The notes under the pieces were generated by a model, which had not been told where the DNA came from, made no database searches, and saw nothing but the letters and a program-made list of their open reading frames with translations. Positions 1 through 7,155 of a stretch of 11,018 nucleotides of DNA are shown piece by piece (the first letter of the stretch is position 1; every line of letters starts with the position of its first letter). This stretch comes from Opitutia bacterium (GTDB lineage Bacteria > Verrucomicrobiota > Verrucomicrobiia > Opitutales > UBA953), in contig JAJPZB010000100.1 in NCBI GenBank assembly GCA_021204635.1, forward strand, positions 1-11,018, given 5' to 3'. The translations under genes were made by a program, and so were the position numbers.

Positions 1-117
1 GGTTGGTGGTGGGGATTTGGGTTGGTGGTGGGAGGAGTTTGTGGTGAGGATTTTTTCGGAGGGGTTAGTGGTGGAATTTGGGTTAGTGGTGAGGGTTGGG
101 TTTGTTGCGGGATTAAA
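1..117 (+). repeat. G-rich intergenic repeat array, forward orientation
   Basis: About six degenerate copies of a roughly 13-base unit, consensus GGGTTGGTGGTGG, lie in tandem with short variable spacers. Clear copies start near 1 (truncated by the window edge), 19, 63 and 81, with weaker ones near 36 and 97. The units vary at fixed positions (GGTTGG or GGTTAG, GGTGG or GGTGAG) and unit spacing is irregular, so this is not a simple microsatellite. The last member, TGGGTTTGTTGCGGGA (97-112), is a variant with a perfect inverted copy at 250-265. No open reading frame here looks like a protein; the translations are low-complexity Trp/Gly strings. Function unknown. Confidence 0.85.
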
Positions 118-154
118 GTCAGGCGGCGTTCCACGCACACACACCTTCACCACT

Positions 155-206
155 ATCATGATCCCCTCCCGCTAACTTAGCGGGAGAATCGCGCATTGCA
201 TGCGCG
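155..206. other. Cluster of three perfect palindromes between repeat arrays
   Basis: Three adjacent palindromes sit between the G-rich array on the left and the C-rich array on the right. ATCATGAT is at 155-162. A perfect 21-base palindrome is at 166-186, with arms CTCCCGCTAA and TTAGCGGGAG around a single C. At 190-206 the arms CGCGCAT and ATGCGCG enclose TGC. None is followed by a T-run on either strand, so they do not look like intrinsic terminators. They may be protein-binding sites or the centre of a larger inverted element whose arms are the flanking repeats. Function is inferred only. Confidence 0.7.
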
Positions 207-214
207 AAGTGTTG

Positions 215-348
215 CCACCACCAACCCAAGTCCCACCACTAACCAAACTTCCCGCAACAAACCCACGCCTTGCGACGCCACCACTAACCTAAGCCCTCGC
301 CACCAACCCCAATCTCACCACCAACCCGCCAACCCTCACCACCAACCC
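215..348 (-). repeat. C-rich intergenic repeat array, inverted orientation
   Basis: Six copies of the repeat read on the minus strand (plus-strand form CCACCACCAACCC) lie at about 215-227, 232-244, 277-289, 299-310, 315-327 and 336-348. A variant at 250-265 is the exact complement of 97-112, and a partial CCAACCC is near 329. Together with the G-rich array at 1-117 this makes a long imperfect inverted repeat centred on the palindromes at 155-206. The region lies beyond the 3' end of gltB and no plausible protein is encoded in it. Confidence 0.85.
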
Positions 349-386
349 GGACTTGGGTTGGTGGTGGGATCTGGGTTGGTGGTGGG
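337..386 (-). terminator. Repeat-built hairpin just downstream of gltB
   Basis: CACCACCAACCC (337-348) and GGGTTGGTGGTG (355-366) form a perfect 12-bp stem with a 6-base loop. A second G-rich copy follows at 373-386, three bases from the gltB stop codon. On the gltB transcript this hairpin begins about 24 nucleotides after the stop, a plausible place for 3'-end formation or mRNA protection. There is no uridine tract after the stem, so it is not a canonical intrinsic terminator. Both units belong to the repeat family, so a terminator role would be a secondary use of the repeat. Confidence 0.4.
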
Positions 387-389
387 AAT

Positions 390-3300
390 TTATTTCTTCT
401 CCATGATTTTTTTGTACTCGATCGGCGTTACCTTGATGAAGCGCGAACGTTCTTTTTCCCAGTTGTCGAGAATCCTCTTTGCCTTCGGGCTTTGCGTGGC
501 GGTGGCGTGGCGCTCGATCAGGGTGCGCGCCTCCGCCTCGTCCTCCTCCGTTTCGAGCAGGGAAAGCTCGATCATCTCCATGTTGCAGAAGTAGTCGAAA
601 TCGCCTTTTTCGTTGTAAACATACGCGATTCCGCCACTCATGCCCGCCGCGAAATTGCGCCCCGTTTTGCCGAGGACGACGACGCGCCCGCCTGTCATGT
701 ACTCGCAGGCGTGGTCGCCAACGCCCTCCGCGACGGCGATCGCGCCGGAATTCCTCACGCAAAAGCGCTCGCCCACGCGGCCATTTATGAATGCCGCGCC
801 CGACGTTGCGCCGTAGAGAAGCGTGTTGCCGGCGATGACGTTGGCGTCTGCGCAGAACGTTGTCCCCGCCGCCGGCACGACAGCGATTTCGCCGCCGGAA
901 AGCCCTTTGCCGAGGTAGTCGTTTGCCGCGCCTTCGAGCCGGAATTTGACGCCGCGCACGAGAAATGCGCCGAAGCTTTGCCCCGCGTTTCCGCGAAAAA
1001 CGTAGCTCAGCGGCTCGCCGGGAAGCCCGTCGCCGCCGTCCGCCTTCGCGATTTTTCCCGAGAGCATTGCTCCGACTGCGCGGTCTGTGTTTGCGATCTC
1101 GAAAACGCCGTTGCGCGTTCCCGACTCAAACGCCTTTATCAGGCGCATGTCGAGGACGGACGAGATGTCGAGATTTTGCGGAATCGTCTTGCGGATTGGC
1201 GTTCCCGCCGGCACGTCTGGCGAAAATACGAGGCGCGAGAAATCGATTTTCTTTTCTTTCTCCGTCAAATTTTCGCGGGAAATTTCGAGCAAATCCGTGC
1301 GCCCGACGATGTCGTCGAAGTGCGCGAAGCCCATTTGCGCGAGGTTTTCGCGGATTTCTTCGGCGAGGAATTTGAAATAGTTGACGACAAATTCCGGCTT
1401 GCCGGAGAACTTTTTGCGGCGCTCCGGATCTTGCGTCGCGATGCCGACGGGGCAGGTGTTTGTGTGGCAATTTCGGCATTGCACGCAGTTCAGCGTGATG
1501 AGCAGGGCGGTCGAAAAACCAAATTCTTCCGCGCCGAGCAGGGCGACGAGAATGACGTCTCGCGCGGTTTTCAATTGCCCGTCAGCCTGCAAGACCACGC
1601 GCCCGCGCAGGTTGTTCATCACGAGAGTTTGGTGCGTTTCCGCGAGACCGGTTTCGAGCGGCAGCCCCGCCCATTTCACGGAGGAAATTGGCGCCGCGCC
1701 GGTGCCGCCTTCCGCGCCGGAAATTGTCACGCCGTCGGCGTGCGCCTTTGCCACGCCTGCGGCAATTGTCCCCACGCCGCTTTCCGAAACGAGTTTCACA
1801 GTCACGTTGGCGCTCGGGTTGACGTTTTTCAGGTCGAAAATCAGCTGCGCCAAATCTTCGATCGAGTAGATGTCGTGGTGCGGCGGCGGCGAAATCAGGG
1901 AAATGCCGGGAATGGAATGCCGCGTTTTCGCGATGATGTCGTTGACCTTGAAGCCGGGCAATTGCCCGCCTTCGCCGGGCTTTGCGCCTTGCGAAATCTT
2001 GATTTGGATTTCGTCTGCGTTGACGAGATATTCCGTCGTGACGCCGAATCGCCCCGAGGCGACCTGCTTGATTGCCGACCTCGCGCTCGTGCCGTCTGCG
2101 CGCGGTTTGAAGCGCTCCGGATCTTCTCCGCCCTCGCCGGAATTGCTGCGCCCGCCGATCGTGTTCATCGCAATTGCGATGCATTCGTGCGCCTCTTTGG
2201 AGATCGAGCCAAACGACATCGCGCCCGAGACGAAGCGCTTCATTATCGCCTCTGCTGGCTCGACTTGCTCGAGCGGAATCGCGTTGCCGCGCCGAAAATC
2301 GAAGAAGTCGCGCAGGAAAATTTTCTCCTTCTTGGAATCGACTGCCGCCGTAAATTCTTTGAATTTCGCGTAGTCGCCTTTTCGCGCCGCCGTTTTCAGA
2401 AGCGACACGATTTGCGGCGTCCACGCGTGCGTTTCGCCGCCTCTGCGGAAATGGTAAATCCCGAGGCTTTCGTTCAGCGGATTTTCCGGCGTCGGCGCGG
2501 CGTTTTCCTCTGCGGAAATTTTCTTCGGAAATGCGCGGGAATGCGGCTCCAAAACTTCGCGCGCGACATCGTCGATATCGATGCCGCCAAAGCGCGAAAT
2601 CGTGCCGGGGAAATATTTTTCAATGAGCGAATCGGAGATCCCGATTGCCTCGAACATCTGCGCGGCGCGATATGAGCGCAGCGTGGAAATCCCCATTTTG
2701 GAGAGGATTTTTAGCAATCCCTTTGAAATTCCTTTTATGTAATTTTGCTCTGCCGCGTGGAAATCCAACGGCAGTTCCTTCGTGGAAATTTTTTCGTTGA
2801 TTATCGCGTAAACGAGATACGGATTGATCGCGTTGGCGCCATAGCCGAAGAGAAGCGCAAAGTGCATGGTCTCGCGCGGCTCGGCAGATTCGACGAGGAT
2901 GTCAATCTCAAAACGCTTTTTGCGCTCGCTCAGATAGTGGTGGACGGCGGAAACGGCGAGGAGCGACGGAATGGCGGCGTGCTCGGCGTCGATGCCACGG
3001 TCGCTCAAAATGATGTATTGCACGCCGGAATCGACGGCGGCTTCTGCGCTGCGGCACAGGGCTTCAACCGCATCGGCGAGCGCTTTTCCCGCATTTTCGC
3101 CGGCTTCGGGGACGCGGAAAAGCATAGAGATTTTGCGGCTCTTGAAGCCCTTGTAGGCGAGGTGCGAGAGCAGGTCGAGTGCGCGATTTGTCAAAATCGG
3201 CTTTCTGATTTTCACGACCTTGCAGTGCTCCGGCATCGGCTTGAGAATGTTTTTGTGCAGAGAGCCGATGTAGCCGGTGAGCGCCATCACGAGCTCTTCG

Positions 3301-4865
3301 CGAATAGGGTCTATCGGCGGGTTTGTCACCTGCGCGAAAAGCTGGCGAAAATAGTTGAACAGGCGCTGCGGCTTTTCCGAGCAAATCGCGGGCGCGGCGT
3401 CGTTGCCCATCGAGCCCGGAGGCTCTGCGGCGCGCAGCGAAATCGGCATGATTATTTCGTCCGCATCCTCTTTTGAATAGCCAAACGCGACGAGATTTTG
3501 CACGTAGTTTTCAACGCTTTGCCCGACGTGGCGGCCGCTTGCCAAATTCACGAGATCGACGCGATTTTTGTCGAGCCATTGGCGATACGGAAATGCGCGG
3601 GCGAGATTTTCTTTCAGCTCGCGGTCGTAGTGAATCGTCCCCGTCTGCGTGTCAACGAGGAGCATTTTGCCGGGTCGCAGGCGGCCGCGCTCGCGGATTT
3701 TTTCCGCCGGAACGTCGAGAACGCCGACTTCCGAGGCGACGAGCAGCGTTCCCGCCTTCGTGATCATGTAGCGCGCGGGGCGCAGCCCGTTGCGGTCGAG
3801 AAGCCCGCCGGCGTAGCGCCCGTCAGAGAACAGGATTGCCGCCGGCCCGTCCCAGGGCTCCATGAAAATCGAGTGATATTCGTAGAAGGCTTTCAGGTTG
3901 TCGGAAATCGGATTTGTGTCGTTCCACGATTCCGGAATCAGCATTGCGAGCGCGTGCGGGAGCGATTTTCCCGACATCACGAGGAACTCGAGCGCGTTGT
4001 CCAACGAGGCGGAATCGGACATTCCTGGCTGCAAAATCGGGGAAAATTCCGCCGCCTCGCCGAGTTCCGCCGAATCGAGCATGGATTCGCGCGCCGCCAT
4101 CCAGGCTCTGTTACCGCGAATCGTGTTGATTTCGCCGTTGTGCGCAAGCATGCGGAACGGCTGCGCGAGTTTCCACGCGGGAAATGTGTTTGTCGAAAAC
4201 CGCGAGTGCACGACGGCGATCGCCGTTGCGAAATTCGGGTGGTGCAAGTCAAGAAAATATTCTCCCAACTGCGTCGAGGTCAGCATTCCCTTGTAAACAA
4301 TGCTCTGCGACGAGAGGGAAACGCAGTAAACGTCGTCGCCCAAATTCGCATCGGCGAACGCGCGCTCGAGCTTTTTTCTCGCGCGAAAAAGGCGCCGCTC
4401 CAAGTTCTGCGGCTCTTCTTCCGACGTGATAAAAATTTGCTTTATGCAGGGCTCGCAGCGGCGCGATTCGCTCCCGAGAATTTCGCTGTTCACGGGGACG
4501 TCGCGGAGCATGAAAAACTCCAACCCGGGCTCGGCATTGACGACGTTTTTCGCGATTTCAATGGCGCGGCAACGCTTGTCATTGTCGCGAGGCAGGAACA
4601 ACAAACCCGTTCCGTATTTTCCGCGCTCGGGGACCGGCACGCCTTGAAGCAAGATAAATTCGTGCGGAATCTGCATGAGCAAGCCCGCGCCGTCGCCGGT
4701 TTTGTTGTCGGCAGATTCGCCGCCCCTGTGTGTGAGTTTTTCCAAGATGCGGAGCGCGCCCTCGACTATTTTGTGCGACTTCGTCCCGTGAATGTTTGCG
4801 ATAAGACCGACGCCGCACGCGTCGTGCTCGAACTCGGTGGAATAGAGGCTTTTGTTGATGTCCAT
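390..4865 (-). CDS. gltB: Glutamate synthase (GOGAT) large subunit
   Basis: Makes two glutamates from glutamine and 2-oxoglutarate in the cytoplasm, using electrons passed through FMN and an iron-sulfur cluster. The 1,491-residue length fits the family. Domains in order: type-2 glutamine amidotransferase beginning at Cys17 (HDACGVGLIAN), the nucleophile exposed after a short propeptide is removed; central domain; FMN/synthase domain from about residue 880; and a C-terminal GXGXG beta-helix from about 1250. Cys1127, Cys1133 and Cys1138 match the C-x5-C-x4-C pattern of the 3Fe-4S site. The segment after GEGGEDP (near 905) is short, without the ferredoxin loop of plant and cyanobacterial enzymes, so an NAD(P)H-type enzyme needing a GltD partner is inferred; no gltD is in the window. 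The ATG at 4865 was chosen because the in-frame extension to 4958 only translates repeat sequence (Trp-Trp-Trp) and upstream DNA. No Shine-Dalgarno sequence is visible. Confidence 0.97.
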   Translation of the reverse strand: MDINKSLYSTEFEHDACGVGLIANIHGTKSHKIVEGALRILEKLTHRGGESADNKTGDGAGLLMQIPHEFILLQGVPVPERGKYGTGLLFLPRDNDKRCRAIEIAKNVVNAEPGLEFFMLRDVPVNSEILGSESRRCEPCIKQIFITSEEEPQNLERRLFRARKKLERAFADANLGDDVYCVSLSSQSIVYKGMLTSTQLGEYFLDLHHPNFATAIAVVHSRFSTNTFPAWKLAQPFRMLAHNGEINTIRGNRAWMAARESMLDSAELGEAAEFSPILQPGMSDSASLDNALEFLVMSGKSLPHALAMLIPESWNDTNPISDNLKAFYEYHSIFMEPWDGPAAILFSDGRYAGGLLDRNGLRPARYMITKAGTLLVASEVGVLDVPAEKIRERGRLRPGKMLLVDTQTGTIHYDRELKENLARAFPYRQWLDKNRVDLVNLASGRHVGQSVENYVQNLVAFGYSKEDADEIIMPISLRAAEPPGSMGNDAAPAICSEKPQRLFNYFRQLFAQVTNPPIDPIREELVMALTGYIGSLHKNILKPMPEHCKVVKIRKPILTNRALDLLSHLAYKGFKSRKISMLFRVPEAGENAGKALADAVEALCRSAEAAVDSGVQYIILSDRGIDAEHAAIPSLLAVSAVHHYLSERKKRFEIDILVESAEPRETMHFALLFGYGANAINPYLVYAIINEKISTKELPLDFHAAEQNYIKGISKGLLKILSKMGISTLRSYRAAQMFEAIGISDSLIEKYFPGTISRFGGIDIDDVAREVLEPHSRAFPKKISAEENAAPTPENPLNESLGIYHFRRGGETHAWTPQIVSLLKTAARKGDYAKFKEFTAAVDSKKEKIFLRDFFDFRRGNAIPLEQVEPAEAIMKRFVSGAMSFGSISKEAHECIAIAMNTIGGRSNSGEGGEDPERFKPRADGTSARSAIKQVASGRFGVTTEYLVNADEIQIKISQGAKPGEGGQLPGFKVNDIIAKTRHSIPGISLISPPPHHDIYSIEDLAQLIFDLKNVNPSANVTVKLVSESGVGTIAAGVAKAHADGVTISGAEGGTGAAPISSVKWAGLPLETGLAETHQTLVMNNLRGRVVLQADGQLKTARDVILVALLGAEEFGFSTALLITLNCVQCRNCHTNTCPVGIATQDPERRKKFSGKPEFVVNYFKFLAEEIRENLAQMGFAHFDDIVGRTDLLEISRENLTEKEKKIDFSRLVFSPDVPAGTPIRKTIPQNLDISSVLDMRLIKAFESGTRNGVFEIANTDRAVGAMLSGKIAKADGGDGLPGEPLSYVFRGNAGQSFGAFLVRGVKFRLEGAANDYLGKGLSGGEIAVVPAAGTTFCADANVIAGNTLLYGATSGAAFINGRVGERFCVRNSGAIAVAEGVGDHACEYMTGGRVVVLGKTGRNFAAGMSGGIAYVYNEKGDFDYFCNMEMIELSLLETEEDEAEARTLIERHATATQSPKAKRILDNWEKERSRFIKVTPIEYKKIMEKK

Positions 4866-4866
4866 T

Positions 4867-4883
4867 TTTGCGTTAATCGCAAA
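4867..4883 (-). promoter_or_regulatory. Small hairpin directly before the gltB start
   Basis: TTTGCG and CGCAAA form a perfect 6-bp stem with loop TTAAT (plus-strand reading), ending one base before the gltB ATG on the minus strand. It occupies the place where a ribosome binding site would be expected, and none is present. It could affect initiation, but a stem this short and AT-containing may be chance. Confidence 0.25.
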
Positions 4884-4942
4884 GCGCAAGAAAATCCATT
4901 CGCGCAAATGCCCGCAACGAATTTTTGCGCAACACATGCCTC

Positions 4943-5111
4943 GCCACCACCAACTCAACTCCCACCACCGACCCGACTTTCACCACCAACCCAATCCGCC
5001 ACAAGCGCTTTCCCGCGCCACGACTCACTGCCGCCACCACCAACCCGTCTGTGGCGGCAACAATTCGCGACAATGCCGCCGGCGCTCTGTTGTCGCGCCA
5101 CCACCAACCCC
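4943..5111 (-). repeat. C-rich repeat array upstream of gltB
   Basis: Five copies of the family, all in one orientation (C-rich on plus, G-rich on the gltB sense strand), at about 4943-4956, 4961-4974, 4981-4992, 5034-5046 and 5098-5110. Unlike the other arrays, this one has no facing units of opposite orientation. It lies between divergently transcribed gltB and the PEP-CTERM gene, 78 bases upstream of the gltB start, so it is either in the gltB leader or just upstream of its promoter. Two hairpins are interleaved: GCCGCCAC/GTGGCGGC (5030-5037 and 5051-5058) and GCGACAA/TTGTCGC (5067-5073 and 5090-5096). Confidence 0.85.
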
Positions 5112-5258
5112 GATTGTCTGCATAAATTTCGCAAAAGCATAAAAATATTATTTTTAACTTGCCCGAAAATTTTGACTTTGTTTGCCTAAAAGCCCACGTC
5201 GTGTCGGCGTGTCAAGCCTTTTATAACCCGCATTTAACCAACAAAAATAAACCGCGTA
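5112..5258. promoter_or_regulatory. AT-rich divergent promoter zone (gltB / PEP-CTERM gene)
   Basis: This repeat-free stretch is much more AT-rich than its surroundings, especially 5120-5180, and lies between two divergent genes, so promoters for one or both are expected here. For the plus strand, TTGTCT (5114-5119) followed after 18 bases by CATAAA (5138-5143) is a weak match to a sigma-70 promoter, and TTGACT at 5172-5177 has no good -10 partner. No clear minus-strand promoter was found. No Shine-Dalgarno sequence precedes the ATG at 5259. Confidence 0.3.
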
Positions 5259-6119
5259 ATGAAAAAATCATCGTTGGCAATCCAAGGAATATTTTTTGCG
5301 ATAGCGGCAATTTCCGGAACATCTGTTTTTGCAGAAGAAGTCGTCGTTGACAGCGGCGCCGACATCGAGTGGTGCACATTTCGCAAGGATGCGACCACCG
5401 TTACTTCGCACGCCGGCGCTTCGACCACAATTTCCAACCTCAATAAAGATTCATACGCCTGGGGGTATCTGCCTTACGCAGTCAAACTCGACGTCGGGCA
5501 GAGTATCTCCATTACCGCAACTCTTTCCTACACGAGCAAGAGCAGCAGCAGCGAAGGTCCTTTTTATTTCGGGATTTTTAACAGCGGGGAAAATTCGAGG
5601 CCGGCAGAGGAAATGGAATTTTCGTCGATTGTCGATGGAACAGGGACCATGACCGGCTTTTTCGCGTGCACTTCCACAAACAGCGACGGCGTGGTGCAGA
5701 CCAAGGTTTATTCCCGCCACAAGCCGAGAGACGGGTATGGATTTATGGCGACGACGCAGGGCAAAGATTATCTTGTGTTCGATACGACGCCGAGTGCGCT
5801 CTCCATGCCGGTTGCCATGGAAGACTATGTCTTCACGATTGCGGCGACGCGGGCGCAGAACGGATACGATGTCAGCGTCAGCGACGGCGTAGATTCTTAC
5901 AGCATGAATTTTACCGGAGACAAATCGACTGCGGTCTCGGTTTTTGATGTCATCGGGTTTAGAAGCCCTGGCGCCTCGATGACATTTTCCGATTTGAGCA
6001 TCACGACGACGGGGGCGATTATCGCCATTCCGGAGCCTTCGTTCCTCGGCATGGTCGTGGGGTTTATTGCAATCGTCATGGTCGCCACCCGCCGCCGCAA
6101 GTTGCAACGGGCACGTTGA
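5259..6119 (+). CDS. PEP-CTERM sorting-domain exported protein
   Basis: A 286-residue secreted protein of unknown specific function. Residues 1-25 form a signal peptide (Lys-rich start, hydrophobic core, likely cleavage after Val-Phe-Ala before Glu26). The C-terminus is a textbook PEP-CTERM signal: Pro258-Glu259-Pro260, a hydrophobic helix at about 263-277, then a basic tail (ATRRRKLQRAR). In this family the signal is recognised by an exosortase, which processes the protein during export to the cell surface or extracellular matrix. The body is rich in Ser, Thr and alternating hydrophobic residues, consistent with a beta-sandwich, perhaps lectin- or laminin-G-like, but no catalytic motif was recognised. 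No exosortase gene is in the window. The ATG at 5259 is supported by the signal peptide beginning there. Confidence 0.85.
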   Translation: MKKSSLAIQGIFFAIAAISGTSVFAEEVVVDSGADIEWCTFRKDATTVTSHAGASTTISNLNKDSYAWGYLPYAVKLDVGQSISITATLSYTSKSSSSEGPFYFGIFNSGENSRPAEEMEFSSIVDGTGTMTGFFACTSTNSDGVVQTKVYSRHKPRDGYGFMATTQGKDYLVFDTTPSALSMPVAMEDYVFTIAATRAQNGYDVSVSDGVDSYSMNFTGDKSTAVSVFDVIGFRSPGASMTFSDLSITTTGAIIAIPEPSFLGMVVGFIAIVMVATRRRKLQRAR

Positions 6120-6122
6120 CGC

Positions 6123-6137
6123 GCGCGACAGTCGCGC
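6123..6137. other. Short perfect hairpin after the PEP-CTERM gene
   Basis: GCGCGAC and GTCGCGC flank a single A, giving a usable 6-bp GC stem with a 3-base loop, three bases after the stop codon at 6119. There is no T-run, so intrinsic termination is not supported. Related GCGACA/TTGTCGC arms occur again at 5067-5096, so it may belong to a minor dispersed motif. Confidence 0.35.
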
Positions 6138-6159
6138 CGCAAGATTGTCGCGGGAACGT

Positions 6160-6208
6160 CTTGCAAAGCGCGGTAAAAGCACGAAGATTTACCGCTCGCC
6201 TTTGCAAG
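6160..6208 (+). promoter_or_regulatory. 17-bp hairpin abutting a pseudouridine synthase start codon
   Basis: CTTGCAAAG (6160-6168) pairs with CTTTGCAAG (6200-6208), and GCGGTAAA (6170-6177) pairs with TTTACCGC (6188-6195). One base opposes four in an internal loop, and the apical loop has ten bases. The stem ends three bases before the ATG at 6212 and covers the ribosome-docking region. No T-run follows on either strand, so it is not a standard terminator. It may control translation of the synthase, or serve as the 3' end of the PEP-CTERM mRNA. If translation instead began at TTG 6116, the hairpin would be inside the coding region. Confidence 0.5.
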
Positions 6209-6211
6209 CAA

Positions 6212-7036
6212 ATGGAGATTGTTCCCGCAAATTTTCCGCCGCCCGGCCCGCAGGTGCTCAACGCGCCGCTCATCAAACCGGACGAGTTGCCGACTTGGGT
6301 TGTCGAGCGCGACGCGGACTTTGTGGCGTTCAACAAGCCCGGCTGGGTCGTTTGCCACCCGTCGAAAAATGGTCCGTGGTCGAGCCTGATTGGCGCCGCG
6401 CGGGAATGGCTTGGCGCGGAAACATTGCACCTCGTGAGCCGGCTCGATCGCGAGACGAGCGGGATCATTCTCGTCGCGCTCAACCACGCAGCTGCGAGCG
6501 TGGCGCAGAAGGCGGTTGAGCACCGGCAGGTTTCCAAGACGTATTTTGCGATTTTGGAGGGCGAGTTGCCCGAGCCGCGCCTTGTCGATACGCCGCTTCG
6601 CCCCGACACGAGCAGCGACATTGTCGTGAAACAATGCGTGGGAGACGGCGCGGATGCCCAAACCGCCGTCACGTTTTTTGAGCCGCTTTGTCGCCGAAAC
6701 GGCTACACGCTCGCGAGAGTGGCGCTCCACACGGGGCGGAAACACCAAATTCGCGCTCACGCGCAACACATCGGGCATTGCGTGGTCGGCGACAAACTTT
6801 ACGGGAAGAATGATCACCTGTACCTCGAATTTTGCAGGGAGGGGTGGACGCCGCACCTCGCGCGTGAACTCGAGTTGCCTCGGCAGGCGCTCCACGCCGC
6901 AAAATTGCAGTTCCGTAGCCCGAAATTTTCGCGGACATTTTCCGCGCCGCTCCCGCAAGATATGCGGGATTTTTGCCGCGACAAACTCGGAATGAGCCCC
7001 GCCGAACTCGCCGCCGCAGAAGCGCTCGCCGACTGA
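6212..7036 (+). CDS. RluA-family RNA pseudouridine synthase
   Basis: Converts specific uridines in rRNA or tRNA to pseudouridine. The protein of 274 residues has the family motifs: motif I SRLDRETSG with catalytic Asp79, the KTYFAIL segment with conserved Tyr111, and HTGRKHQIRAH around residues 173-183 followed by GDKLYG. There is no N-terminal S4 RNA-binding domain, so it resembles the compact members; the exact substrate (RluA, RluC, RluD or TruC type) cannot be told from sequence alone and no symbol is given. The frame is open back to a TTG at 6116 that overlaps the preceding stop codon (306 residues), but that extension is Arg-rich, unlike the family and spans a strong hairpin, so ATG 6212 is preferred. 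It lies 92 bases after the PEP-CTERM gene on the same strand. No Shine-Dalgarno sequence is visible. Confidence 0.92.
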   Translation: MEIVPANFPPPGPQVLNAPLIKPDELPTWVVERDADFVAFNKPGWVVCHPSKNGPWSSLIGAAREWLGAETLHLVSRLDRETSGIILVALNHAAASVAQKAVEHRQVSKTYFAILEGELPEPRLVDTPLRPDTSSDIVVKQCVGDGADAQTAVTFFEPLCRRNGYTLARVALHTGRKHQIRAHAQHIGHCVVGDKLYGKNDHLYLEFCREGWTPHLARELELPRQALHAAKLQFRSPKFSRTFSAPLPQDMRDFCRDKLGMSPAELAAAEALAD

Positions 7037-7101
7037 CTTTTTACACGCGTTTTTGCACGCGGAAACCGGCGAAAATTTTAGAATTGCCCTCCACAAACGT
7101 A

Positions 7102-7130
7102 TTGACTAAGTGGCGCAAACAATATTAAAT
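7102..7130 (+). promoter_or_regulatory. Sigma-70-type promoter of the tRNA-Ser gene
   Basis: TTGACT (7102-7107, five of six consensus bases) and TTAAAT (7125-7130, four of six) are separated by 17 bases, in an AT-rich pocket. Transcription would start near 7137, about 19 bases before the mature tRNA 5' end. TATTAA at 7123-7128 is an alternative -10 with a shorter 15-base spacer. Confidence 0.6.
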
Positions 7131-7155
7131 CACCCGCACCATAAATTTCAGCTAC

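Noticed and set aside
61..96. Telomere-like GGGTTA repeats
   Set aside because: GGGTTA appears only as a variant inside the longer GGGTTAGTGGTGG unit, not in tandem.
1..348. CRISPR array
   Set aside because: Units are degenerate, occur in both orientations, and have short irregular spacers; no cas genes are present.
196..594. Small open frame starting in the repeat array and running into gltB
   Set aside because: Its first part is low-complexity repeat translation and the rest is antisense to the gltB end.
492..2675. Very long open frame on the plus strand opposite gltB (also 3498-5189)
   Set aside because: These are antisense shadows caused by the codon bias of gltB. Their translations are Arg/Ala/Val-rich with no recognisable domain, and gltB is clearly real.
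4866..4958. N-terminal extension of gltB to an ATG at 4958
   Set aside because: The added 31 residues translate repeat DNA (Trp-Trp-Trp) and leader sequence, while the conserved amidotransferase N-terminus begins just after the ATG at 4865.
7058..7080. Terminator after the pseudouridine synthase gene
   Set aside because: The possible stem (CGCGG with CC-G-GCG) is only about five pairs with a bulge, and is followed by AAAATTTT rather than a clean T-run.
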